Source of the DNA: Rubrivivax sp.
Lineage (GTDB): Bacteria > Pseudomonadota > Gammaproteobacteria > Burkholderiales > Burkholderiaceae_C
DNA: 34,841 nt
Assembly: GCA_022842825.1 (NCBI GenBank)
Contig: JALHOU010000021.1
Coordinates: forward strand, 1 to 34,841
Direction of reading: 5' to 3'
In this document: positions 24,575 through 32,299 of the stretch, piece after piece
How the letters are laid out: every line of letters starts with the position of its first letter
Position numbering within the stretch: position 1 is the stretch's first letter
The notes under the pieces: model-generated
Told to the model about the DNA's origin: nothing
What the model saw: the letters and a program-made list of their open reading frames with translations, nothing else
The model's database searches: none
Translations under genes and position numbers: made by a program

Positions 24575-25309
24575 CTACTGCGGCGCGAGCAGCTTGGCGG
24601 CGCCCTGCTCGCGCTGCTCGGCGCCTTGCAGCACCTTCATCTGCTGCTCGAACTGGCGCGCCGCGGCGATCATGGACACCATCGTCTCCACGGCGCTGAC
24701 GTTGCTGCCTTCCAGAGCGCCGCTTTGCAGGCGCGCGGCGGGGTCGGCGGGCAGTTCGCCGGCGTCGGCCCCGCCGGAACGAAAGAGCCCGTCCGTACCG
24801 CGTTCGAGCGGCGCTTCGGGCGTGACGAGCTTCAACCGCCCCACCGGCGTCGGCCGGCCGTTGGCGGTGGTGGCGGTGATCGTGCCGTCGCTGGCCACCT
24901 CCAGCGTTGCGCCCGCGGGCACGGCGATCGGGCCGCCGTCGCCCAGCACCGGCAGGCCCGCGGGCGTGACGAGCTGGCCCTCGGCGCTGACCTGCAGGGC
25001 GCCGGCGCGCGTATAGGCCTCGGTTCCGTCGAGGGACTGCACCGCCAGCCAGGCGCGACCCTGCGGCGCCACGTCGAGCGCGCGGCCGGTGGTCTGCAGC
25101 GGCCCGGCGCGGTCGTCGTAGCCGATCGTCGACTCGAGCGCGTAGACGCGCGTGCTGGCGCCATCGCCGCGCACCGGCACGGCGCGGAAGGCCTGCATCT
25201 CGGCGCGGAAGCCCGTCGTCGAGGCATTGGCGAGGTTGTGTGCCAGCACGTCCTGGCGCTGCATGGTCGCCTTGGCGCCGGCCATCGCGAGATAGATGAG
25301 GCGGTCCAT
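24575..25309 (-). CDS. flgF: Flagellar proximal rod protein FlgF
   Basis: 244 residues. The N-terminus MDRLIYLAMAGAKATMQRQ with DVLAHNLANASTTGFRAEMQ identifies FlgF; the middle has AWLAVQSLDGTEAYTRAGAL and the C-terminus has ALEGSNVSAVETMVSMIAAARQFE. FlgF is one of the proximal rod subunits (with FlgB and FlgC), exported by the flagellar type III apparatus. GGGGAG precedes the ATG at a slightly long distance. It lies 35 bases after flgE. Confidence 0.96.
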   Translation of the reverse strand: MDRLIYLAMAGAKATMQRQDVLAHNLANASTTGFRAEMQAFRAVPVRGDGASTRVYALESTIGYDDRAGPLQTTGRALDVAPQGRAWLAVQSLDGTEAYTRAGALQVSAEGQLVTPAGLPVLGDGGPIAVPAGATLEVASDGTITATTANGRPTPVGRLKLVTPEAPLERGTDGLFRSGGADAGELPADPAARLQSGALEGSNVSAVETMVSMIAAARQFEQQMKVLQGAEQREQGAAKLLAPQ

Positions 25310-25344
25310 CGGCTAAGGCTCCCCGGCCAGCGCAGGCGAGGCGT

Positions 25345-26607
25345 TCAGCGCAGGTTGACCAGGGTCTGCAGGACCTGGTCCTCGGTCTTGATCGTCTGCG
25401 CGTTGGCCTGATAGATGCGCTGCGCGGTGATCATGTTCACCAGTTCGGCCGTGAGATCGATGTTGGCCTCTTCCAGCGCACCGGACTGCAGCACGCCGAT
25501 GTTGCCGTCGCCGGGCACGCCACCCACCGGGTCGCCGGAGGCGAAGGTGCGGATCCAGGCGTTGTCACCCACGGGCTGCAGCCCCTGCGGGTTGCGGAAG
25601 TTCGCCAACTCGACCTGCGCCGCCGGACGCGACTGACCGTTCGAGTAGCGCGCCATGACGATGCCGTTGGCCTCCACGGCGATGGCGGTGACCTGGCCTG
25701 CCGCGAAGCCATCCTGCGAGAGGTCCGTGACACCGAAGGCCGTGCCGAACTGCGTCGACTTCGAGACGTCGAACAGCAACCCGGTGATGGGCCGCGTCAG
25801 GGCGCCGCTGGCCGTCGTCGTGCTCGGGACGTCGAAGGCGACGGGCGCGCTCGGCGTGGTCGGCGAACTGCCGTTGGCAGGATAGGTGATGGTCGTGATC
25901 GGCGCCGGAGCCCCCGCGGTGCCCGCCACCGTGGTGCCATTGGCCGTGGCGTAGACGTCCCACACGCCGTCCGCCGTCTTCTGGAAGAAGTAGGAAAGCG
26001 ACACCGGATTGCCGAGCGTGTCGTAGACAGCGAGCGAGGTCGCGCTGTTGTAGGTGTCGGCGTCGTTGAAGTCGATCAGCGGTGCCGCGGCCGGCTGCGT
26101 CACGCCCTGGCGCGCATCGAGGTTCATCTCGATGTCCACGAGAGTGGTCGCCTGCGGGGAGACACCGGCCGTGGGCAGCTGCAGGGCCACGGCCTGGCCG
26201 GGCTGGATGGTGCCCGCCGCATCGGCCATGTAGCCCATCAGTCGCAGGCCGGAGTTGTTGACGATGTAGCCATCGCGGTCGATCTTGAACTGGCCGTTGC
26301 GCGAGTAGCTGGGCGGACTCAGGCCGTCGGTGAGCTGGAAGAAGCCGGAGCCGTTGATCGCCAGATCCATGGGGTTCTCGGTCGTGCGCAGGTTGCCCTG
26401 GGTGAACTGCTGCGCCACCGAGGCCAGGTTGGTGCCGATGCCGATGCCGTTGCTGTTGACGCCGTTGAGTGCGCTCGCGTACATGTCGCTGAACTCCGCG
26501 CGCGCGACCTTGGCCCCGAAGGTGTTGGCGTTGGCGATGTTGTTGCCGATCACCGACAGGTTCTTGCTGGTGGCGTTCAGTCCGGAAAGGCCTTGCTGGA
26601 AGCTCAT
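25345..26607 (-). CDS. flgE: Flagellar hook protein FlgE
   Basis: 420 residues. MSFQQGLSGLNATSKNLSVI and GNNIANANTFGAKVARAEF form the D0 motif; NPMDLAINGSGFFQL and the C-terminal AELVNMITAQRIYQANAQTI are standard. The central domain is Thr/Ala/Pro-rich and variable, as expected of surface-exposed hook domains. AAGGA lies six bases before the ATG. FlgE forms the universal joint, polymerising under the FlgD cap encoded just upstream. Confidence 0.97.
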   Translation of the reverse strand: MSFQQGLSGLNATSKNLSVIGNNIANANTFGAKVARAEFSDMYASALNGVNSNGIGIGTNLASVAQQFTQGNLRTTENPMDLAINGSGFFQLTDGLSPPSYSRNGQFKIDRDGYIVNNSGLRLMGYMADAAGTIQPGQAVALQLPTAGVSPQATTLVDIEMNLDARQGVTQPAAAPLIDFNDADTYNSATSLAVYDTLGNPVSLSYFFQKTADGVWDVYATANGTTVAGTAGAPAPITTITYPANGSSPTTPSAPVAFDVPSTTTASGALTRPITGLLFDVSKSTQFGTAFGVTDLSQDGFAAGQVTAIAVEANGIVMARYSNGQSRPAAQVELANFRNPQGLQPVGDNAWIRTFASGDPVGGVPGDGNIGVLQSGALEEANIDLTAELVNMITAQRIYQANAQTIKTEDQVLQTLVNLR

Positions 26608-26649
26608 GGGGATCCTTGTGGGTTCCTGCGGGTGGGTTCGGGGAGGGAA

Positions 26650-27300
26650 TCAGTTGATGGCGCGCACGGCGCCGTAGTCGATGGCGCCGGACCAGCGCGT
26701 GTCCAGGCGCAGCGTGTCGCCGGCCAGGCTGACGGCCTGCACCTCGTCGCGCATCAGCGCCGTGCTCTGCACGGCGGCGGCACCGGCGGTGGCGATGACG
26801 CGGAAGCGGAACTCGCTGCCATCGGTGGTGCCGGCCGGCGCCTGCCATTCGAAGCCGTGGCGGCCGGTGGTCTGCGCGCCCAGGTCGAGCGTGTCGACGA
26901 CGCGGCCGGCGCCGTTCAGGACCTCCACGCGCACGCGGTCGGCGGGCGAGGCGATCTCGTAGCCGCCAGCGGCCGCCCCTTCCTGCACGTGCATGCGGTC
27001 GCCCTGCACCGTGACGCTGCGACCGACGAGCGACGCTCCCTGCAGCGCCTGCATCTGCAGGAACTGGCGGTTCAGCCCGGCCACGGTCTCGTTGAGCTTC
27101 TCGACACCGGAGACGGTGTTGATCTGCGCCATCTGGCTCGTGACCTGGGCGTTGTCCAGAGGGTTGAGCGGATCCTGGTTCTGCATCTGCGTGACGAGCA
27201 GCCGCAGGAAGCGGTCGGCGCTGCCGGCGGCGTTGGCCGTCGTGGCCACGTTGCCGGTGCTGGCGCCGTTCAGCGCGGAGAAGGCGTCGATGGTGGCCAT
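26650..27300 (-). CDS. flgD: Flagellar hook-capping protein FlgD
   Basis: 216 residues. The N-terminal conserved stretch FLRLLVTQMQNQDPLNPLDN with TSQMAQINTVSGVEKLNETV is diagnostic. The C-terminal half (about 90-210) reads as the Tudor/FnIII-like FlgD domain (VRVEVLNGAGRVVDTLDLG and GRHGFEWQA). FlgD scaffolds hook polymerisation and is later replaced by FlgK. No strong ribosome-binding site precedes the ATG, so translation may depend on upstream flgC. Confidence 0.96.
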   Translation of the reverse strand: MATIDAFSALNGASTGNVATTANAAGSADRFLRLLVTQMQNQDPLNPLDNAQVTSQMAQINTVSGVEKLNETVAGLNRQFLQMQALQGASLVGRSVTVQGDRMHVQEGAAAGGYEIASPADRVRVEVLNGAGRVVDTLDLGAQTTGRHGFEWQAPAGTTDGSEFRFRVIATAGAAAVQSTALMRDEVQAVSLAGDTLRLDTRWSGAIDYGAVRAIN

Positions 27301-27340
27301 GGCGGGTCCGGGTCAGGTCGTCGATGAAGGAGCGGCGCGG

Positions 27341-27760
27341 TCAGGACTGGCCCATCTGCAGTGTCTTGAGCAGCAGATTGCGCGCCGTGTTCATGACTTC
27401 GACGTTGTTCTGGTACGAGCGCGAGGCGGAGATCATGTTCACCATCTCCTCCACCGGGCTCACGTTGCTGTAGGTGACGTAGCCTTCGGCGTCGGCCCCC
27501 GGGTGCTTGGGGTCGTGCACGCGCCGCGCCACGGCGTCGGACTCGGTGATGGTCGACACGCGCACGCCGGCATTCACGTCGCGCTGTCCGGGCGCGCCCA
27601 TGAGCAGCGTCTGGAAGACCACCTGGCGCGCCTTGTACGGGCTGCCGTCGGGGCCGGCCACGGTGTCGGCGTTGGCCAGGTTGGAGGCCACCACGTTCAG
27701 GCGCTGGCTCTGCGCGCTGACCGCACTGCCGGCGACGTCGAAGATGCGGGCGAGGCTCAT
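27341..27760 (-). CDS. flgC: Flagellar proximal rod protein FlgC
   Basis: 139 residues. [20 protein letters not shown] with [28 protein letters not shown] and the C-terminal [20 protein letters not shown] define FlgC, a proximal rod subunit. GGAG lies five bases upstream of the ATG. It is 29 bases after flgB. Confidence 0.97.
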   Translation of the reverse strand: MSLARIFDVAGSAVSAQSQRLNVVASNLANADTVAGPDGSPYKARQVVFQTLLMGAPGQRDVNAGVRVSTITESDAVARRVHDPKHPGADAEGYVTYSNVSPVEEMVNMISASRSYQNNVEVMNTARNLLLKTLQMGQS

Positions 27761-27789
27761 GGTTGCTCCGTTCGACTGGGGGCCGGGCT

Positions 27790-28188
27790 TCAGCCCTGGT
27801 GGTGGCTCTTCATCGCGTCGAGCACGGTGCGCACGCTGCCGTTGATGAAGCGCAGCGTCGCCTCGTACTGCGTGGCGTTCTGCGCGAACGCGGCCCGCTC
27901 GCGGTCCATGTCAACCGAGTTGCTGTCGAGGTTGGTCTGCGCCGGCAGCGCATAGCGCAGCAACGGCGCCGGGCGCCCGCCCGGCTGCATCACACCTTGG
28001 GCGATGCCCTCGCCGGGTGCGGCGCCGGCGCTTGCCGCCCGCAGCGCGCTCGCGAAGTCGAAGTCGCGCGCCTTGAAGCCGGGGGTGTCGGCGTTGGCGA
28101 TGTTGCCGGCGATCAGGCGCTGGCGCTCAGCCCGAAGGCGCAGCGCCTGGCCGTGGAAATCGAGACTGGCGGTGAGCTTGGGAATCAT
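27790..28188 (-). CDS. flgB: Flagellar proximal rod protein FlgB
   Basis: 132 residues. [20 protein letters not shown] and [20 protein letters not shown] identify FlgB; the C-terminus [20 protein letters not shown] is standard. It is the first gene of the flgB-to-flgL run and the likely entry point of transcription. ATG 28188 follows GAGGTGG. The 129-base divergent region to flgA should hold the early-class (FlhDC/sigma-70) promoters, but I could not identify a convincing site for this direction. Confidence 0.96.
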   Translation of the reverse strand: MIPKLTASLDFHGQALRLRAERQRLIAGNIANADTPGFKARDFDFASALRAASAGAAPGEGIAQGVMQPGGRPAPLLRYALPAQTNLDSNSVDMDRERAAFAQNATQYEATLRFINGSVRTVLDAMKSHHQG

Positions 28189-28317
28189 GCGTGGCCCCAC
28201 CTCGGGATGTGGAAGCGGATTCTGGTGAGCGGCACCGATGGCGTGAGACCGATAAGAGCGCCCTTTCACCTCCAACTCCCGGCACCGGCAAGGCCCGCGT
28301 TGGCTACATTGGTTCCT

Positions 28318-29088
28318 GTGAAGAAGTGCCACCATCGTGTCGAGGTGGGCGCCTGCAGCATCGGCAGGCGCCCGGCCGCGTCCTGGCTCGTGCAGGCCGC
28401 GCTGACGGCATGCGCTGCCGTCGCAGCCGGGGCCTGCCTGGCGCAGGCCTCTTTCGAGCCCGATGCGGCCACCACCGAGGCCGCGCTCGCGCTCGTGCGT
28501 CAGTCGGCCTCCGCCCTCGCGCCCGTCGGCGCGCGCATCACCGCCACCGTCGGCACCCTCGATGCACGCCTGCGCCTGGTCGCCTGCGCCCGAGTGGAGC
28601 CCTATCTGGTGGCGGGTCTGCCGAGTTGGGGCGCCACACGGGTGGGCCTACGCTGCCTCTCCGGACCGGTTCTCTGGCGCGCCTTCCTGCCTGTCCGGGT
28701 GCAGGTGCTGGCGCCCGCCTGGACCAGCCGCGCTGCCTTGCCTACAGGCGCGGTCGTGGCGACCGACCAATGGGAGCTGACCGAGACCGACTGGGCTGCG
28801 GCGGCGACACCGCCGCTCGCTGCCCTGTCGCCGATCGCGGGTCGCATCCTTGCCCGCCCAGTCCAGCCCGGCCAGGCGCTGCGCGAGGCCGACCTCCAGG
28901 CCCGGCGCTGGTTCGCCAACGGCCAGGCGGTGCGTATCGTGGCCGCCGGCCCCGGCTTCAGCATCCAGGCCGATGGACTGGCCTTGGGCCATGGCATCGA
29001 GGGCCAACCCGTGCGTGTACGGACCGAGGGCGGGCGCATCCTGACCGGACAAGCCGTGGGCGAATCGCTCGTGGAGGTGCGGCCATGA
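28318..29088 (+). CDS. flgA: Flagellar P-ring assembly chaperone FlgA
   Basis: 256 residues from GTG 28318. FlgA is a periplasmic chaperone for FlgI. A signal peptide spans about 1-44: basic N-terminus with RR at 17-18, hydrophobic alanine-rich core, likely cut at AQA-S. The C-terminal two thirds contain the SAF/ChapFlgA domain (VVATDQWELTETDW, GRILARPVQPGQALREADL, RRWFANGQAV). It ends with GRILTGQAVGESLVEVRP, typical of FlgA. No ATG and no ribosome-binding site are found at the 5' end, so the start is uncertain (TTG 28309 is an alternative). A TACATT -10-like element ends 7 bases before GTG. Confidence 0.9.
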   Translation: MKKCHHRVEVGACSIGRRPAASWLVQAALTACAAVAAGACLAQASFEPDAATTEAALALVRQSASALAPVGARITATVGTLDARLRLVACARVEPYLVAGLPSWGATRVGLRCLSGPVLWRAFLPVRVQVLAPAWTSRAALPTGAVVATDQWELTETDWAAAATPPLAALSPIAGRILARPVQPGQALREADLQARRWFANGQAVRIVAAGPGFSIQADGLALGHGIEGQPVRVRTEGGRILTGQAVGESLVEVRP

Positions 29089-29154
29089 GGCCACCAACCG
29101 CCGCAGGCGCCGCCGCCGCGGTCCTCGCGACCCGGAGCGCAGCCCGGCGCACCG

Positions 29155-29170
29155 GCGGCAAATTTGCCGC
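29155..29170. repeat. Perfect 16-bp palindrome in the flgA-flgM gap
   Basis: GCGGCAAATTTGCCGC is perfectly self-complementary, with an AT-rich centre in very G+C-rich surroundings. It lies 67 bases after the flgA stop and 75 bases before the -35 of the flgM sigma-28 promoter. The right half can alternatively pair with GCGGC just downstream (GCCGC-TTC-GCGGC). It could be an operator for a dimeric regulator or part of a transcript-end structure. Confidence 0.6.
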
Positions 29171-29175
29171 TTCGC

Positions 29176-29200
29176 GGCGCCCGGCCGCCGGCGCCCGGCC
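29176..29200. repeat. Tandem 11-bp direct repeat, 14-bp period
   Basis: GGCGCCCGGCC occurs at 29176-29186 and again at 29190-29200, separated by three bases. It immediately follows the 16-bp palindrome in the flgA-flgM gap. In such G+C-rich sequence a chance origin is possible. Confidence 0.4.
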
Positions 29201-29244
29201 CCACGAACCAGGGGGGTCGGCGAAAATTCTTTGTCAGAGCACCC

Positions 29245-29272
29245 TCAAGTCCGGCGAGGGCCCTGCCGATAG
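29245..29272 (+). promoter_or_regulatory. Sigma-28 (FliA) promoter of flgMN
   Basis: TCAAGTCC (29245-29252), within CCTCAAGT, is followed by GCCGATAG (29265-29272), which matches the sigma-28 -10 GCCGATAA in 7 of 8 positions. The TCAA-to-GCC spacer is 16 bases. It is 54 bases before the flgM ATG and on the correct strand, as expected because flgM is a classic sigma-28 target. Confidence 0.8.
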
Positions 29273-29326
29273 TGCGTACATGTCAGCGGGGGATGGCCCA
29301 GTGCCAACCCTGGACAGGAGTCCACC

Positions 29327-29626
29327 ATGAAGATCGGTTCGTTCGAAAGCAAGCCCGTTTCGCCCAGCCAGGGTACCGAGCGCAAGGGCCCGTCCGCCAC
29401 CGTGCCCGCCAAGGGGCCGGAGGCCGCCGCGCCCAGCGCCCAGGTGGCCCTGTCGCCGGCCGCATCGTTGCTCGTGAAGGCCGCGGACGACCCCGCGTTC
29501 GACGCGGCCAAGGTCGAGCGCATCGCCGCCGCCATCCGCGAAGGCACCTACCAGATCAACGCCGAGGCGATCGCCGACAAGCTGATCGTCAACGCCGAAG
29601 AACTGCTGGGCCGCAAGATCGGTTGA
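29327..29626 (+). CDS. flgM: Anti-sigma-28 factor FlgM
   Basis: 99 residues. FlgM binds FliA in the cytosol and is exported through the completed hook, releasing late-gene transcription. The C-terminal FliA-binding helices (VERIAAAIREGTYQINAEAI, then ADKLI) are clear; the N-terminus MKIGSFESKPV and the Pro/Ala/Ser-rich linker are typical of the disordered half. AGGAG is six bases upstream of the ATG. It is followed 10 bases later by flgN and preceded by a good sigma-28 promoter. FliA itself is encoded in this window on the minus strand. Confidence 0.95.
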   Translation: MKIGSFESKPVSPSQGTERKGPSATVPAKGPEAAAPSAQVALSPAASLLVKAADDPAFDAAKVERIAAAIREGTYQINAEAIADKLIVNAEELLGRKIG

Positions 29627-29636
29627 GGGGTCCGCG

Positions 29637-30062
29637 GTGACGACAGCCAGCGCCAGTTCCATCCAGGCCATCCCCAGTGGCAAAGGCCACGAGGCTGCCG
29701 GCCGCAAGGTGCCGCTCGCCGCCACGCTCCATCTCCTGGACGAGCAGCTGAGCGCGCTCAGCACCGCCCTCCAGGGCCGCGATGCCCAGGCGCTGCAGAC
29801 GGCGGCCGATCAACTCGTGGTCGCTCTCGATGCGGCCGGTCCGGTACTGCGCGAGCCGGGCGCGTTGACGCCGGATCTGCGCCGCCAGCTCGCTTACGCG
29901 GTGGGTCGCGTGGCCGCGCACCGCGAAGCGCTCGCTCGCGCCACCGCTTCGGTCGACCGCGCCATCGAGGTGCTGCTGCCCGCCCCGGCGCCCGCGGCCG
30001 GTACCTACTCCGCCGCCGGCTACGCCGAACGCGCCAGCGCCACCGGTTCGGCCTGGGCCTGA
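29637..30062 (+). CDS. flgN: Flagellar export chaperone FlgN
   Basis: 141 residues. FlgN is a small helical cytosolic chaperone that holds FlgK and FlgL before export. The sequence is almost all helix-forming (LHLLDEQLSALSTALQGRD, then DLRRQLAYAVGRVAAHREAL) with a short Ala/Pro/Ser tail. FlgN is weakly conserved, so the call rests on size, helical pattern and its place after flgM. The start is GTG 29637 with GAGGGG upstream. A strong intrinsic terminator lies 30 bases after the stop. Confidence 0.85.
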   Translation: MTTASASSIQAIPSGKGHEAAGRKVPLAATLHLLDEQLSALSTALQGRDAQALQTAADQLVVALDAAGPVLREPGALTPDLRRQLAYAVGRVAAHREALARATASVDRAIEVLLPAPAPAAGTYSAAGYAERASATGSAWA

Positions 30063-30091
30063 AGCGCCCGGCTCCACTTCTGCAAGGCAAT

Positions 30092-30120
30092 ACGCCCGGG
30101 GTGACCCGGGCGTTTTCTTT
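30092..30120 (+). terminator. Rho-independent terminator after flgMN
   Basis: ACGCCCGGG (30092-30100), loop GTGA, CCCGGGCGT (30105-30113), then TTTCTTT. The nine-pair stem is perfect and a U-rich tail follows on the plus strand. On the minus strand there is no U-tract, so it mainly ends the flgMN transcript against the convergent chemoreceptor gene. Confidence 0.93.
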
Positions 30121-30150
30121 GGCAGCGCCGCGGCGCCAGCCAGCGTGCGC

Positions 30151-31506
30151 TCAGAACTTGAATGCCAGGCGCAGGCCGCCCCAATGGCGGCCCGCCACCG
30201 TGATCGGTGCCGCCGCCTCCTTGAGGATGACGAAATGGCCACCCCCCATGTCGCGGCGATAGGTCTGCAGCAGGAAGGGGCGCTGGTTGCGCGCCGAGGC
30301 GAGCCCGGTGCGGTCGTTGAAGATGCGGCGGTTGCGGCAGTTGGCGGTGTTCCACAGCAGGTCGCCCGGGCGCTGCGGTTGGTTGTACTTGCGGTTGTGG
30401 CAGGCGATGTAGCCGTTGCGGTCGACGGCGATGCAGAACACCACCTTGTCGGACAGGCGCAGCACGCGCTCCTGCACCTGGGGAAACAGGCGCTCGGCCA
30501 GCGTCACGAAGCGGGTCAGGTGCTGCTGCGGCGCGCTCCCTTCCACGACGCGGTAGTCCTCGTCGAAGAGGTCGGCAACCGGGATGCCGCCACGCAGCGC
30601 TTCCTCGAGCAGCTGCGAGATCTGCGCCGCAGCATGCTGCGCGGCCTCGACGAAGGGCGTGTCGGGGGTGGACACGCCGCACTCGGCGACTGCCTCGATG
30701 AGGTGCTCGGAGATGCGCAGGAACTTCTCGGTGCGCGCCAGCGTGGTCGACAACCGACCGGTGGTGCCGCGGATTTCGCCTTCGATGGTGGCCACCTGGC
30801 CTTCGAGACCCACGCACAGGTCGCGGCTGCGGCCGCTGGCCGCATGGATGCGCCGCACACCCTCCCCCACGGTGGCCAGCGCGCGGTGCACGGCGCCCTG
30901 TTGTTCGGCAGGTGACTTGTCGTCGCGGCGCACTTCCCGTTCGAGCGTGCCGACCCGACTGTCGAGCCGGCCAACGGTGCCCATGATCTGCTTGGACGAG
31001 GTCTCCACACGTGCGGCAAGATCCTTCACGGCGTCGGCCACGACCGAGAAGCCGCGCCCGGCCTCGCCGGCCCGCTTGGCCTCCACCGAGGCGTTGAAAG
31101 CCACCAGGCGCGTCTGCAAGGCGATCTGCGTGATCTCGCGCGCCGCCTGCGACACCTCGCGCAGCGTGCTGACGATGCCGCCCACTTCCTGGCCGACACC
31201 GTGCACGGCGTCGCCCACCTGGACCACCGCCTCGAGGGCAGACTCGGTTTCGGCGGCGATACCGCTCTGGGCCTGGCCCACCTGCTGCAACTGCTGGGTC
31301 AGAGCAAGCACGGCCTGCGCCTGTGCTTGCGCGGCCTGGCTGGCGTCCTCGATGGCACCACGCACCTCGGCAGCTTCCTGGCCGAGCACCGAGGCCTGCA
31401 GGGCGAGGTCCTCGACCACACCCTTCAGTTCGGGGCTGCGCGCATGGGGGGTCGTCGGCGCGGTGGCCTCCGCGGTCGCGGGGCGGCGACGGAACGAGAG
31501 CAGCAC
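30151..31506 (-). CDS. Soluble methyl-accepting chemotaxis protein with C-terminal sensor domain
   Basis: 451 residues. No membrane span is present. The N-terminal half carries the signalling hairpin, whose tip core reads NASVEAKRAGEAGRGFSVVA (about 138-157, variant of the usual E-A-A-R-A-G-E). The C-terminal part (about 355-451) resembles a PAS/Cache-like sensor found in betaproteobacterial receptors: DRNGYIACHNRKYNQP, NRRIFNDRTG, FLLQTYRRDMGGG and GRHWGGLRLAF. The domain order is thus signalling first, sensor last. The start is GTG 31506 with GGAGA upstream. It lies 65 bases after fliA, as the last gene of the flhF-flhG-fliA run, so it is probably co-expressed with the flagellar sigma factor. 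The ligand is unknown. Confidence 0.88.
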   Translation of the reverse strand: MLLSFRRRPATAEATAPTTPHARSPELKGVVEDLALQASVLGQEAAEVRGAIEDASQAAQAQAQAVLALTQQLQQVGQAQSGIAAETESALEAVVQVGDAVHGVGQEVGGIVSTLREVSQAAREITQIALQTRLVAFNASVEAKRAGEAGRGFSVVADAVKDLAARVETSSKQIMGTVGRLDSRVGTLEREVRRDDKSPAEQQGAVHRALATVGEGVRRIHAASGRSRDLCVGLEGQVATIEGEIRGTTGRLSTTLARTEKFLRISEHLIEAVAECGVSTPDTPFVEAAQHAAAQISQLLEEALRGGIPVADLFDEDYRVVEGSAPQQHLTRFVTLAERLFPQVQERVLRLSDKVVFCIAVDRNGYIACHNRKYNQPQRPGDLLWNTANCRNRRIFNDRTGLASARNQRPFLLQTYRRDMGGGHFVILKEAAAPITVAGRHWGGLRLAFKF

Positions 31507-31571
31507 GGTGGTTGTCTCCGGTCGAGAGGGGCCTGGACCCCGGTGTCGCGTCCTGGCAGCTTCAGCGGCGG

Positions 31572-32285
31572 CTACCACTCCCGCAGGCGCGAGCGCAGGC
31601 GGGCGATCGACTGGCTGTGCAACTGGCAGACCCGGCTCTCGGTCACGCCGAGCACGGCCGCGATCTCCTTGAGGTTCATGTCCTGCTCGTAGTACATGCT
31701 CATGACGTACTGCTCGCGCTCCGGCAACTGCTTGATGGCCTCGACGAGGGCCTCGCGCATGCGCTGGTCCTGCAGGCGCGCCACCGGGTTGGCCTCCTCG
31801 TCGGCGACGTGCCGGTCGAGGTAGTCCTCGTCACCGTCGTCGCCGCTCATGTCCTCGAGGTAGATGAGCTGCGTGCCGCGCACCTTGCCCAGCAGCTCCT
31901 GGTAGGCGGTGAGCGTCAGGCCCATCTCGCGCGCGATCTCGCTCTCGCTCGGCGCGCGGCCGAAGCGCTGCTCGAGCTTGTGCACGGCCGCCTCGATGCT
32001 GCGCTGGTGGCGGCGGTCGCCACGGCTCATCCAGTCGTTGCCGCGCAGCTCGTCGAGCATGGCGCCACGGATGCGCTGGGTGGCGAAGGTCTCGAACTGC
32101 ACGCCCTGGTTGGCGTCGAAGCGCGACAGCGCATCGCTCAGGCCGATCATGCCCACCTGGATGAGGTCATCCAGCTCCACATTGGCCGGCAGCTTGGCGA
32201 TCATCTGGTGCGCCAGGCGGCGCACGAGCGGTTGGTACTGCTTGAGCAGCGCGCCGGCGTCGAGTGTTCCCTTGGCGGTATACAT
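31572..32285 (-). CDS. fliA: Flagellar sigma-28 factor FliA
   Basis: 237 residues, the standard length. Region 2 has VELDDLIQVGMIGLSDALSR and FDANQGVQFETFATQRIRGAMLDE; region 3 has SEIAREMGLT; region 4.2 ends NLKEIAAVLGVTESRVCQLH. FliA directs RNA polymerase to late flagellar and chemotaxis promoters and is held by FlgM. It starts 14 bases after the flhG stop. It is a candidate reader of the CCTCAAGT promoters found at flgM, the Hpt operon and the gene at 5271-6032. Confidence 0.97.
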   Translation of the reverse strand: MYTAKGTLDAGALLKQYQPLVRRLAHQMIAKLPANVELDDLIQVGMIGLSDALSRFDANQGVQFETFATQRIRGAMLDELRGNDWMSRGDRRHQRSIEAAVHKLEQRFGRAPSESEIAREMGLTLTAYQELLGKVRGTQLIYLEDMSGDDGDEDYLDRHVADEEANPVARLQDQRMREALVEAIKQLPEREQYVMSMYYEQDMNLKEIAAVLGVTESRVCQLHSQSIARLRSRLREW

Positions 32286-32299
32286 GGTGGGTTCAACCT

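Noticed and set aside
28282-28295. GG-N10-GC sequence upstream of flgA resembling a sigma-54 promoter
   Set aside because: The full TGGCAC-N5-TTGC consensus is not met, GG-N10-GC is common by chance at this base composition, and this order does not normally use sigma-54 for flagella.
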